The notes beneath the pieces are model-generated. The model saw only the letters and a list, made by a program, of their open reading frames with translations, had not been told where the DNA came from and did not search any database. This document shows positions 1 to 6,436 of a stretch of DNA of 10,293 bases, piece by piece. The stretch's first letter is position 1; the number at the start of each line of letters is the position of its first letter. Position numbers and translations under genes: made by a program. Source of the stretch: CAYFQB01 sp964345225 (GTDB lineage Bacteria > Nitrospirota > Thermodesulfovibrionia > Thermodesulfovibrionales > UBA6898); assembly GCA_964345225.1 (NCBI GenBank), contig CAYFQB010000007.1, forward strand, positions 1 to 10,293. Direction: 5' to 3'.

Positions 1-142
1 TCAAACAGTAAAAATTCGGTCGATTCGACACGCTTATTTCGCCATGACGGGTGCCAAAAATTTCCCTATGTCCGCTCAAGAAACATGTCCAACTATATAA
101 CATGTATACCTGGTTCAAACGCATTTTTGGGTTCAAAGCTTT
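1..142. other. Left-edge intergenic region, possible insertion-sequence remnant
   Basis: No recognisable gene lies between the ribF stop and the window edge. Three weak structures are visible. TGTCC occurs twice (in the stretch 69-90, separated by an AT-rich spacer), which recalls the multiple short repeats near the ends of IS21-type elements. There is an 11-nt inverted repeat, GTCGA-T-TCGAC, at 19-29. GGTTCAAA is repeated at 112-119 and 130-137. On the minus strand a frame opens at an ATG near 124 and stays open for about 41 codons to the window edge, but it has no ribosome binding site and I do not recognise the peptide. A frame this short can stay open by chance. Confidence 0.25.
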
Positions 143-1102
143 TTACGTCTTACATTCACAGCCTTCGGCTACTTCTGAGTGCTTAGAAAGGATTTCTTTT
201 GCAATAGCTATATCGGCGTGTATCTGCTTGACTAATGCTTCTGCGTTCATGAACTTCTTCTCTTTTCGAATCCTCTGGATAAAGCAGACGGTTATCTCTT
301 CGCCGTAGAGGTCTTCATTGAAGTCAAAGATATGAACTTCAACAGTGAGGTCCTTTTTGTTGAAAGTCGGGCGTATCCCGATATTGGCTATACCGTCATA
401 ATATTTCTCGCGCGCTAACAGTCTTACTGCATATACACCATTGGCAGGGATAATGGAATGTTTGGAAGCAAGATTGGCGGTAGGAAAACCGATTCTCTTA
501 CCCCTTCTATCCCCTTTTATAACTATTCCTGTAATGGCATAATGTCTGCCAAGAAGCCAGGCAGCTTCTTTAGCCTCACCGGCCTTAAGCAGATTTCTTA
601 TTTTAGTGCTGCTTATGACCTCTCCGTTTAGTGATATCTGTTCGATCTCCCGTACTGTGAATCCGAATTCCTTCCCGAATTCTCTGAGTTTCTTGACGTT
701 CCCCTCCCTGCCTTTTCCAAATCGGTAATTGTAACCAACAAGTATCTCTGTTGCCCCGAGAAGGTCGCAGAGGATTTTTTTTACGAAGTCTCTAGGAGTC
801 ATAGACGAGAATTCCAGGGTGAAAGGTATCTTGACAAGCACGTCTAACCCGAGTTTTTCGAACAGCCTTATCTTCTCCTCGTAGATGCTTAGGAGGGGAG
901 GGCATTTCTCAGGTGCCAGTACTTTCAGAGGATGCGGCCGGAAGGTTACGACTAAACTAAGGGCACCAATCTCTCTTGCCCTCTTTATGACCATTTTTAT
1001 CAATTCCTGGTGTCCCAGGTGCAATCCGTCAAAGTTCCCGAGGGTAATAACGGTATTTCTGAATTTTTCCTTTATCTGGTTTAAATCAGTGATTAATAAC
1101 AT
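143..1102 (-). CDS. ribF: Bifunctional riboflavin kinase / FMN adenylyltransferase (RibF)
   Basis: RibF phosphorylates riboflavin to FMN and then adenylates FMN to FAD in the cytoplasm. The N-terminal nucleotidyltransferase domain shows GNFDGLHLGHQ at residues 22-32 (the HxGH-type ATP site) and ISSTKIRNLL at 163-172, the family's second nucleotide-binding signature. The C-terminal kinase domain shows GKRIGFPTANL at 201-211, NIGIRPTF at 240-247 and VEVHIFDF at 254-261. The length of 319 residues is normal. I choose the ATG at 1102 because AGGTGG lies about 8 nt upstream; a GTG at 1114 would add four residues. The upstream HD gene ends at 1104, one base before this ATG, or overlaps by 11 bases if the GTG is used, so the two genes are very likely translationally coupled. 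The tail ends with a short Cys-containing segment (CECKT). The family assignment is secure. Confidence 0.96.
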   Translation of the reverse strand: MLLITDLNQIKEKFRNTVITLGNFDGLHLGHQELIKMVIKRAREIGALSLVVTFRPHPLKVLAPEKCPPLLSIYEEKIRLFEKLGLDVLVKIPFTLEFSSMTPRDFVKKILCDLLGATEILVGYNYRFGKGREGNVKKLREFGKEFGFTVREIEQISLNGEVISSTKIRNLLKAGEAKEAAWLLGRHYAITGIVIKGDRRGKRIGFPTANLASKHSIIPANGVYAVRLLAREKYYDGIANIGIRPTFNKKDLTVEVHIFDFNEDLYGEEITVCFIQRIRKEKKFMNAEALVKQIHADIAIAKEILSKHSEVAEGCECKT

Positions 1103-1103
1103 G

Positions 1104-1862
1104 CTATTTACCACCTAAAAAATGTTTCATCTCGTTGTATATTTCATCTGCGATTCTAATACCCATGTCAATAAATTCAGGACCGTACCTTTTGCCTGTT
1201 TCTGACCTGAATGTATTTTTTATTGCTTTTATACCTCTCATTTTCTCTTCAAAAATACTGTAAAGCTCCTCAGGAGAGGTTCCTGTTGACTCCGTGATAA
1301 GCCATAAGGTAGTCGTAAAATTATCAGGCCCCCATCTGAATTTATCGGCATCGTAAAGCGAATCGCTTACTATCCTGGCTGTCTCATCCTCAGAACTGAT
1401 CACTTCCTTGAATGCCTCATGATTTCTTATTGCCGCAGTGATATAACGCTTATAATTTTCTTCAATATCAAAATCCTTCAGTATCCTTTCAGCTTCAATG
1501 CTCCCTGCTATTGTATGGTCTTTTTCAATGCGTTTAATATCGTGCAGGAGACCAGATATCTGGACGCTGAGCAGCATTCTTTCTATCTGAGAACTATGGT
1601 AGTTATTATTCGAGCTTTCGATAAGTATAATTGCGCCTGCTTCTGCAGCTACCTTTTCGCAGTGGGCAATACCATGTGCTGGATGTAATCTTGTCTCATT
1701 TAAATGGGAGTGGCACTTATGAAGCATTTTATTGTTTGACAGGTTTGAATAGGATATGTCCAGTTCATTTTTATGTACAGTATAAAAAGATGGCTGGCCG
1801 ATTTTCTGGGCTGTCTTGACCGCCTTCTCCTTTAAAACTGAGTATAATGATCTGTCAAACAA
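1104..1862 (-). CDS. HD-domain phosphohydrolase of unknown substrate
   Basis: This 252-residue soluble protein has the HD superfamily metal ligands in order: a histidine pair at H63/H67 in HGIAHCEKV, HD at residues 107-108 in GLLHDI, H116, H148 in IRNHEA, and D171/D173 in YDADKF. HD proteins are metal-dependent phosphohydrolases or phosphodiesterases acting on nucleotides, cyclic dinucleotides or similar compounds; the substrate cannot be told from this sequence. The WGPDNF motif just after the last Asp pair is a subfamily feature. The start is TTG at 1862, with GGAAGG about 9 nt upstream and an in-frame stop just before it, so no longer start is possible; the next in-frame ATG would lose 45 residues but still keep the HD core. 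It is the first gene of an operon with ribF, which makes a role in nucleotide or flavin turnover possible but unproven. Confidence 0.85.
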   Translation of the reverse strand: MFDRSLYSVLKEKAVKTAQKIGQPSFYTVHKNELDISYSNLSNNKMLHKCHSHLNETRLHPAHGIAHCEKVAAEAGAIILIESSNNNYHSSQIERMLLSVQISGLLHDIKRIEKDHTIAGSIEAERILKDFDIEENYKRYITAAIRNHEAFKEVISSEDETARIVSDSLYDADKFRWGPDNFTTTLWLITESTGTSPEELYSIFEEKMRGIKAIKNTFRSETGKRYGPEFIDMGIRIADEIYNEMKHFLGGK

Positions 1863-1895
1863 TCCGGTTAACCTTCCAAAGAATCACTGAAATTT

Positions 1896-1930
1896 ACCCC
1901 GTTAGAAGTGCAAAAATCTTCTAACGGGGT
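1896..1930 (-). promoter_or_regulatory. 13-bp perfect hairpin in the leader of the HD-ribF operon
   Basis: Arms at 1896-1908 and 1918-1930 are perfectly complementary (ACCCCGTTAGAAG on the plus strand) around a 9-nt loop. No continuous T-run follows on either strand, so it is not a typical intrinsic terminator. It lies about 34 nt upstream of the TTG start of the HD gene, and on the minus strand it begins right at the start point predicted from the promoter at 1938-1967. It may be a 5'-end stabilising stem or a protein operator. Confidence 0.6.
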
Positions 1931-1937
1931 GTACTTA

Positions 1938-1967
1938 ATTATAATAGTTTTGGATATAATTTGTTCA
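1938..1967 (-). promoter_or_regulatory. Candidate promoter for the HD-ribF operon
   Basis: On the minus strand there is a perfect -10 TATAAT (1938-1943) and a -35-like TGAACA (1962-1967; 4 of 6 matches), separated by 18 nt. The predicted start near 1931 gives a leader of roughly 70 nt. A consensus TTGACA at 2002-2007 lies further upstream but lacks a good -10 at the right distance; either could serve. Confidence 0.4.
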
Positions 1968-2041
1968 TTTTTTTTGAAACGTAATTTTAGCAAAAAAAAT
2001 CTGTCAAGGGGAGGTACTGAAAAGTGAGCGGAAGATATTGA

Positions 2042-2079
2042 AAACAAAAAAGGCCGTGTCAACACGGCCTTTTTTGTTT
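2042..2079. terminator. Bidirectional intrinsic terminator after atpE
   Basis: A perfect 17-bp stem (2042-2058 with 2063-2079) has a 4-nt loop and a GC core (AGGCCGTG / CACGGCCT), flanked by A-runs on one side and T-runs on the other, so it can work on both strands. It sits 15 nt beyond the atpE stop codon and ends the atpBE transcript. It separates that unit from the HD-ribF operon on the same strand. Confidence 0.92.
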
Positions 2080-2093
2080 AGAAGATTTTTAAC

Positions 2094-2444
2094 CTAAATT
2101 CCGAACGGATTAACGAAGAGTATAATCAGGGCAACAACGAGTGCATAAATACAGAGAGACTCAATCATTGCAAGACCAATAATCAGGGTTGTTGTAATTT
2201 TACCGGAAGCGCCCGGATTTCTTGCAATACCGTCTGTTGCACCCTTTACGCCGATACCCTGACCGATACCGGTACCGAATGCAGCGACCCCCATGCCAAT
2301 AGCACATGCAAGTGCTGCAATGCCGTAATATTTGAGTTTTGCATCTGAAAGACCTGTAGCTTCAGCAGCCTCTTCAGCCAGAACCATAGGTGCTAATAGG
2401 AAGACAAGTGACAGTACTAGCAGAATTATTGCAGTTTTCTTCAT
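2094..2444 (-). CDS. atpE: F1Fo ATP synthase subunit c with N-terminal signal peptide
   Basis: Subunit c forms the membrane rotor ring. The 116-residue protein begins with a signal-peptide-like segment (KK at 2-3, hydrophobic core to about 20, VLA at 21-23), then two transmembrane helices around 37-66 and 84-111. The polar loop carries the signature RNP at 75-77. The ion-carrying acid is E95 in AMIESL. Q62 and S96 accompany it at the spacing seen in Na+-binding c subunits such as that of Ilyobacter (Q32, E65, S66); L97 replaces their Thr67. Y100 is also kept. The start is ATG 2444 with GGGGGA/GGAAG upstream; a TTG at 2468 would add eight charged residues in front of the signal peptide and is less likely. 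The core without the signal peptide is about 93 residues, slightly longer than the usual 75-90. It lies 34 nt after atpB in the same transcript. Confidence 0.95.
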   Translation of the reverse strand: MKKTAIILLVLSLVFLLAPMVLAEEAAEATGLSDAKLKYYGIAALACAIGMGVAAFGTGIGQGIGVKGATDGIARNPGASGKITTTLIIGLAMIESLCIYALVVALIILFVNPFGI

Positions 2445-2478
2445 TCTTATCTCTTCCCCCTTTCTCAAGGATTTTGAA

Positions 2479-3165
2479 TTAATGTGCCTCTTCTACGGCA
2501 CCAGCAAGATAAAGAGTTGAAAGCAATGTAAAAACGAATGCCTGGATAAAGCAGACAAGCACTCCAAGCACTAAGATTGCAACTGGAACAATAGCAGGTG
2601 TTAGAATCATGAGAATACCGATTATGTAATGCTTTGCAACCATATTACCGAAAAGCCTGACCGAAAGAGTAAGTGGCCTGGCCAGATGCCCTATAAATTC
2701 AATGATTAACATAAGGAGCATGAGCGGAAGTGCCATGATTGAACGTATCGGACCTAGAAAATGATTTATATAGTGATGTTTGTGAACGCGGATCCCGTAA
2801 AAGTGTGTTGCCAGAAATACGGGTATTGCCATAGCAGCATTGGTATTTATGTTGCTGGTTGGAGACGTAAATCCTGGTATAAGTCCCATGAAGTTGCCAA
2901 GAAGTATAAACAAAAACAGGGTGCAGATAAGCGGGAAAAGAGGTTTTCCCCAATGGTGTCCGATATTGTCTTCACACAGATTCAATATTCCTTCTGCAAT
3001 AGTCTCAAGGATGTTCTGGGCCCCCCTGGGAACCAGCTTGATTGAGGTTTTAACAATTAAAGCGAGAACTATTAAAATAATTGAAGCAAGAAAAGCATAT
3101 GATACAAAATGTGGTACTGTATGAGGATCTATGAATATATCAAGCAAAAGTTTTTCTTCGTGCAT
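2479..3165 (-). CDS. atpB: F1Fo ATP synthase subunit a
   Basis: Subunit a is the stator channel through which ions reach the c-ring. This 228-residue, highly hydrophobic protein has several membrane helices. The essential stator arginine is R170 in LTLSVRLFGNM, followed by N174 and, in the last helix, Q208 in CFIQAF. Other family blocks are LLGNFMGLIPG (88-98) and the PTSNINTNAAMA stretch (102-113). The ATG at 3165 has a near-perfect ribosome binding site (AAAGGAGGT, 5 nt spacing). It is first in a two-gene atpBE unit. The other subunits (b, delta, alpha, gamma, beta, epsilon) are absent, so the F1 genes must be elsewhere, as in several phyla with split atp loci. No atpI or atpZ precedes it; the upstream gene is a divergent regulator. 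Confidence 0.97.
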   Translation of the reverse strand: MHEEKLLLDIFIDPHTVPHFVSYAFLASIILIVLALIVKTSIKLVPRGAQNILETIAEGILNLCEDNIGHHWGKPLFPLICTLFLFILLGNFMGLIPGFTSPTSNINTNAAMAIPVFLATHFYGIRVHKHHYINHFLGPIRSIMALPLMLLMLIIEFIGHLARPLTLSVRLFGNMVAKHYIIGILMILTPAIVPVAILVLGVLVCFIQAFVFTLLSTLYLAGAVEEAH

Positions 3166-3195
3166 AAAGGACCTCCTTTGGGGGAAATTCGCTGT

Positions 3196-3224
3196 ATATT
3201 ACATAAGCCAATATTAAAAGTCAA
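3196..3224 (-). promoter_or_regulatory. Promoter of atpBE
   Basis: On the minus strand, TTGACT (-35, 3219-3224; 5 of 6) and TAATAT (-10, 3196-3201; 4 of 6) are separated by exactly 17 nt. The predicted start near 3189 leaves a leader of about 24 nt that contains the strong ribosome binding site at 3171-3180. Confidence 0.65.
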
Positions 3225-3277
3225 TAGGCAGAAATAAAAAACTTGCATTTTTCAGTTAAATAGTGTATTAATAACTC

Positions 3278-3295
3278 CAATTATAAGAATAATTG
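3278..3295. promoter_or_regulatory. Perfect dyad, candidate operator for the MerR regulator
   Basis: CAATTAT at 3278-3284 and ATAATTG at 3289-3295 form a perfect inverted repeat with a 4-nt centre. It covers roughly -44 to -27 of the merR promoter, and lies about 90-105 bp upstream of the predicted atpB start. MerR-family proteins bind dyads as dimers and often control their own gene, so autoregulation is the simplest reading. That it binds this protein is inference. Confidence 0.45.
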
Positions 3296-3306
3296 AATAA
3301 AGCAGG

Positions 3307-3315
3307 TGGTATAAT
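3307..3315 (+). promoter_or_regulatory. Extended -10 promoter of the merR-like gene
   Basis: TGG-TATAAT is a perfect extended -10 element (TG at 3307-3308, TATAAT at 3310-3315). No good -35 lies at 16-18 nt, as is usual for extended -10 promoters. The predicted start point is about 3322, the first base of the first in-frame ATG. Confidence 0.6.
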
Positions 3316-3321
3316 ATAAAA

Positions 3322-3759
3322 ATGACAAGACAAAAATTAAAAAAGGATCTGGGCGAGGAAGAAAAAAAGGATATGCCACTTTACCCTATCGGTATTGTGG
3401 CAGAATTGATAGGGACAACGGATCAGACTTTAAGGCTTTATGAAAAGCATGGATTGATAAAGCCTGCCCGCAGGAACAAAAACAGGTTTTATTCCGAAAA
3501 TGATATAAAATGGCTAAGGTGCCTGAGGGATCTTATACATAATAAGAAAGTAAGTATCGAGGGGATAAAGAAACTCCTTGAGTATGCACCTTGCTGGGAA
3601 ATAACGGAATGTACCGAGGAGAGAAAAAATAGATGTTCTGCATATATAGACAGGACAAAGCCCTGCTGGGAATTAAACAGGATGATATGCAACAGGGAAA
3701 CAGGCAAGATTTGTGAAGATTGTATTGTCTATATATCAAAGAAGAAGCAGAAAAAATAA
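3322..3759 (+). CDS. MerR-family regulator with C-terminal two-CW cysteine cluster
   Basis: A winged-helix MerR domain occupies about residues 20-88: IGIVAELIGTT, then TLRLYEKHGLIKPARR and NRFYSENDI, resembling HspR/MerR proteins. It is followed by a Cys-rich tail with PCWEITEC (90-97), C105, PCWEL (114-118), C123, C131 and C134: seven cysteines in a two-CW-like pattern. These would suit metal or Fe-S binding, or redox sensing; the ligand is not known. The ORF from ATG 3322 gives 145 residues, but the predicted transcription start falls on that ATG. An alternative ATG at 3373 (MPLYPIG, 128 residues) would put the HTH at the usual MerR distance from the N-terminus; it has GAGGAA 12 nt upstream. 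Residues 1-18 are all polar and charged. Both starts remain possible. It is divergent from atpB and convergent with the TPR gene. Confidence 0.88.
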   Translation: MTRQKLKKDLGEEEKKDMPLYPIGIVAELIGTTDQTLRLYEKHGLIKPARRNKNRFYSENDIKWLRCLRDLIHNKKVSIEGIKKLLEYAPCWEITECTEERKNRCSAYIDRTKPCWELNRMICNRETGKICEDCIVYISKKKQKK

Positions 3760-3803
3760 CCCCTTCTTTTGTATTTAGCTAAACCTGTTTTTGTGTTAAT
3801 AAT

Positions 3804-4097
3804 CTACTCTAAATTTATAGTTGACGGGTCGAAGTCCGGGTCAATACTATATGCCTCATTGAAGTATTTTATAGCAGTTGAATAATCTTCCAGTTTATAG
3901 CTCGCGTATCCTATCAGGTAATAGGCTCGTGGATCAGGGTTTTTCTCGATATATGCCTTAAGATGTTCAATAGAAGATCTGAAGTCACCCTTTATGTAGA
4001 ATGATAAGCCTGCTGTATAATCATTATCTGCAGTTGCCTTTGATACTGTAAAAGGTATCAGTACTGCTAATAATAAAATGATAATAACTTCTCTCAT
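3804..4097 (-). CDS. Small exported TPR protein
   Basis: This 97-residue protein begins with a hydrophobic signal peptide (residues 3-19, likely cut near ATA at 21-23). About two tetratricopeptide units follow: residues 26-56 (AGLSFYIKGDFRSSIEHL) and 57-90 (AYYLIGYASYKLEDYSTAI). TPR units are helical protein-protein binding surfaces. No lipobox Cys is present, so it is probably periplasmic or held by an uncleaved signal segment. The ATG at 4097 has AAGGAGGG 4-5 nt upstream, a strong site. It lies 28 nt after the PBP1A stop on the same strand, so it is the second gene of that operon and may act with the penicillin-binding protein. That partnership is inferred from position only. Confidence 0.8.
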   Translation of the reverse strand: MREVIIILLLAVLIPFTVSKATADNDYTAGLSFYIKGDFRSSIEHLKAYIEKNPDPRAYYLIGYASYKLEDYSTAIKYFNEAYSIDPDFDPSTINLE

Positions 4098-4125
4098 TTT
4101 ACCCTCCTTGCCTTGTAATCGGCAG

Positions 4126-6429
4126 TTAGTCGAAGTTAAATTCAGAAGGTTGCTTCATCTCCCATACTGAATTCGTATGAGAATATTGCTTTGGCTGGGT
4201 CTCCTCTTTAAAGTATTCTTTTATACCCGAGTTATTATACGACAGAAGACCGTTCTCTGGATTTATATTGTAACTGACTATGCCTTCAGGGGGAGTAAAT
4301 TCTTCAGGTTCTCCTCTTACTGCATTATTCATAAAGGATACCCATATCGGGGAGGCTACCCTTGATCCTGTTTCACGGGTACCTAGTGTTTTATAATCGT
4401 CATATCCGACCCAGACGCATGCTACAAGATTTGGTGTATAACCTACAAACCATGCATCTTTGTAATCATTGGTGGTACCGGTTTTTCCTGCAACAGGCCT
4501 GCCAAGGGCCTTTGCCCGCCAACCTGTTCCATATTTTATAACATCCTCCATCATTGAGGTTATTAAGAAAGAGGTCTGGGGACTTATAATCTGCTCGGGA
4601 TTTGGCTCATTGCTTTCGAGCACTCTCCATTTACCGTCAACTATGTATTTTATCGATGAAGGTTTTACTTTCATTCCATAGCTTGCAAAAATGTTATATG
4701 CTGATGCTAACTCCAGAGGTGTAGTATTGAATGAGCCCAGTGCAATACTGAGGTTTCTAGGAATATGTCCCTGAAAACCTATCGTCTTTGCAAAGTTTGT
4801 CACAGTGTCTATCCCCATGGATTTTACGAGTTTAACTGTTACAACATTTCTTGAATAAGTGAGTGCTTCCCTCAGACGTGTTGGACCATTGTATTTCTGG
4901 TCATAATTCTCAGGGCTCCATTCCCCTTCCGGACCACCCATATATGTTACAGGCTCATCAACAATAATACTTGCAGTAGTGAAGCCGTTGTCCATGGCAG
5001 CAGCATAGATTATCGGTTTAAATGCTGACCCGGGCTGCCTTTTAGCATATATAGCTCTGTTGTATTCACTCCTTGAAAAATCGTTCCCTCCCACCATAGC
5101 CCTGATGAACCCGGTATAGGGTTCTAATGCAACGATAGCACCCTCTACCTCCGGCTCCTGTTCAAGCAACAGGTGGACATTTTTATTATTAATGCTTTTT
5201 ATCCTGACCTTTATAATATCACCGGGGGTTAATATCTTTTTTAAGTTAAAATTTTTTATCACATTTGATTTACCACTATCAGAGATTACCTTTGATGCCC
5301 ATAGGGCGTCTTTTAAAGACAGTTTTCCGCTAACCCCTCTGGTTTTAATAATAGCCTCTTTTTCTGTTACCCTAAGGACAAGTCCGGGATAGATATCTCC
5401 CGGAGAAATTACAATGCTTGATGATATACCGTTACTGTTGAGCTCACTGTCATCGATATTAATATCTTTTTTGTGTTCTAAGGGACCACGCCAGCCTCTG
5501 CGCTTGTCGAAATCACGTAAACCTGACTGAAGGGCATTAACTGCCGAGATTTGCATGCTTCTATTAAGTGTTGTGTAGACTTTAAGTCCACCTTTATAGA
5601 CTGTATCAACGCCGTATTTTTCCTCAAGGTATTTCCTGATATATTCAATGAAATAGCTGTTAGCTTTTGATGACCTTCTGAGACTCGATAGATATAAAGG
5701 CTGCTTATATATGTTTTCCTTTTCTGATTTTGTTATATATCCCTCTTTTTCCATACGGGTCAGAACAATATACTGTCTTGCTTTTGCCTTTGAAAGATTA
5801 TTGTAAGGTGAATATGTAGAGGGGGCTTTAACAAGCCCTACAATTAATGAAGCCTCGGCAAGATTCAGTTGTTTTACTGATTTGCCGAAATACGTCCTTG
5901 CTGCCATCTCGACCCCGTATGCTCCGTGACCAAAATAAATTTTATTGAGATATAATTCAAGTATCTCTTTTTTTCTGAGATTTTTCTCTATTTTTATGGC
6001 AAGGAACGCTTCTATTATTTTTCTTTTGAAGGTTTTTTGGGGAGTTAGAAAAACCACTTTTGCAAGCTGTTGGGTTATTGTGCTTCCACCCTCTTTTAGA
6101 CTTACATTAAGCAGATCCTTTATAAGTGCTCTTGCAATAGCAATATAATCAATGCCTTTGTGTTTCCAGAACCTTGAGTCTTCAACAGCAATAATTGTGT
6201 TAATTAAGTTCTGGGGTAAATTCTCGATCGGTACAAATATTCCTTTTTCTACTTTTAACTCTCCTAACAAAATATCATCATCAGAATAAATTTTTGTGCC
6301 TTTGGTGGGGGCATACCGCTTAATTTCATCTATGGAAGGCATACCTCTTGAGATAGCAACAAATCCACCTGTTATACCACCAAGAAAAACTGATAAGAGT
6401 GCAAGAATAATTAAGAATTTTGTCTTCAT
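4126..6429 (-). CDS. mrcA: Class A penicillin-binding protein 1A (transglycosylase/transpeptidase)
   Basis: This bifunctional peptidoglycan synthase polymerises lipid II and cross-links stem peptides on the outer face of the inner membrane. A signal anchor spans residues 4-27. The GT51 domain shows EDSRFWKHKG (83-92, catalytic E83), GGSTITQQLAK (114-124), a second Glu in RKIIEA (E140) and EKNLRKKEILELYLN. Residues about 315-425 form the OB-like insert typical of PBP1A. The transpeptidase domain has SAFK (S468, K471), SRN (526-528) and KTGT (649-652). The 767 residues are a normal length. The ATG at 6429 puts the anchor at the N-terminus; the next Met (30) would delete it. There is only a weak GAGAG 13 nt upstream, and that lies before the predicted transcription start, so translation may be leaderless. 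A small TPR gene follows. Confidence 0.97.
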   Translation of the reverse strand: MKTKFLIILALLSVFLGGITGGFVAISRGMPSIDEIKRYAPTKGTKIYSDDDILLGELKVEKGIFVPIENLPQNLINTIIAVEDSRFWKHKGIDYIAIARALIKDLLNVSLKEGGSTITQQLAKVVFLTPQKTFKRKIIEAFLAIKIEKNLRKKEILELYLNKIYFGHGAYGVEMAARTYFGKSVKQLNLAEASLIVGLVKAPSTYSPYNNLSKAKARQYIVLTRMEKEGYITKSEKENIYKQPLYLSSLRRSSKANSYFIEYIRKYLEEKYGVDTVYKGGLKVYTTLNRSMQISAVNALQSGLRDFDKRRGWRGPLEHKKDINIDDSELNSNGISSSIVISPGDIYPGLVLRVTEKEAIIKTRGVSGKLSLKDALWASKVISDSGKSNVIKNFNLKKILTPGDIIKVRIKSINNKNVHLLLEQEPEVEGAIVALEPYTGFIRAMVGGNDFSRSEYNRAIYAKRQPGSAFKPIIYAAAMDNGFTTASIIVDEPVTYMGGPEGEWSPENYDQKYNGPTRLREALTYSRNVVTVKLVKSMGIDTVTNFAKTIGFQGHIPRNLSIALGSFNTTPLELASAYNIFASYGMKVKPSSIKYIVDGKWRVLESNEPNPEQIISPQTSFLITSMMEDVIKYGTGWRAKALGRPVAGKTGTTNDYKDAWFVGYTPNLVACVWVGYDDYKTLGTRETGSRVASPIWVSFMNNAVRGEPEEFTPPEGIVSYNINPENGLLSYNNSGIKEYFKEETQPKQYSHTNSVWEMKQPSEFNFD

Positions 6430-6436
6430 TAAAATG

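Noticed and set aside
51..308. 85-residue plus-strand ORF across the ribF 3' end
   Set aside because: It is mostly antisense to ribF and has no ribosome binding site or recognisable domain.
1868..2065. 65-residue minus-strand ORF upstream of the HD gene
   Set aside because: It runs through the 13-bp hairpin and into the terminator, has no ribosome binding site or recognisable domain, and reads low-complexity AT-rich sequence.
2445..2468. TTG start extending AtpE by eight residues
   Set aside because: It would place a charged stretch before a normal signal peptide and would lie over the purine-rich ribosome binding site of ATG 2444.
2332..3124. Plus- and minus-strand ORFs of 62-94 residues inside atpB and atpE
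   Set aside because: They are shadow frames of two well-conserved membrane protein genes.
3760..3803. Terminator between the convergent merR and TPR genes
   Set aside because: Only a 10-bp AT-rich palindrome (TTTAGCTAAA, 3774-3783) and a short T-run are present, too weak for a confident intrinsic terminator.
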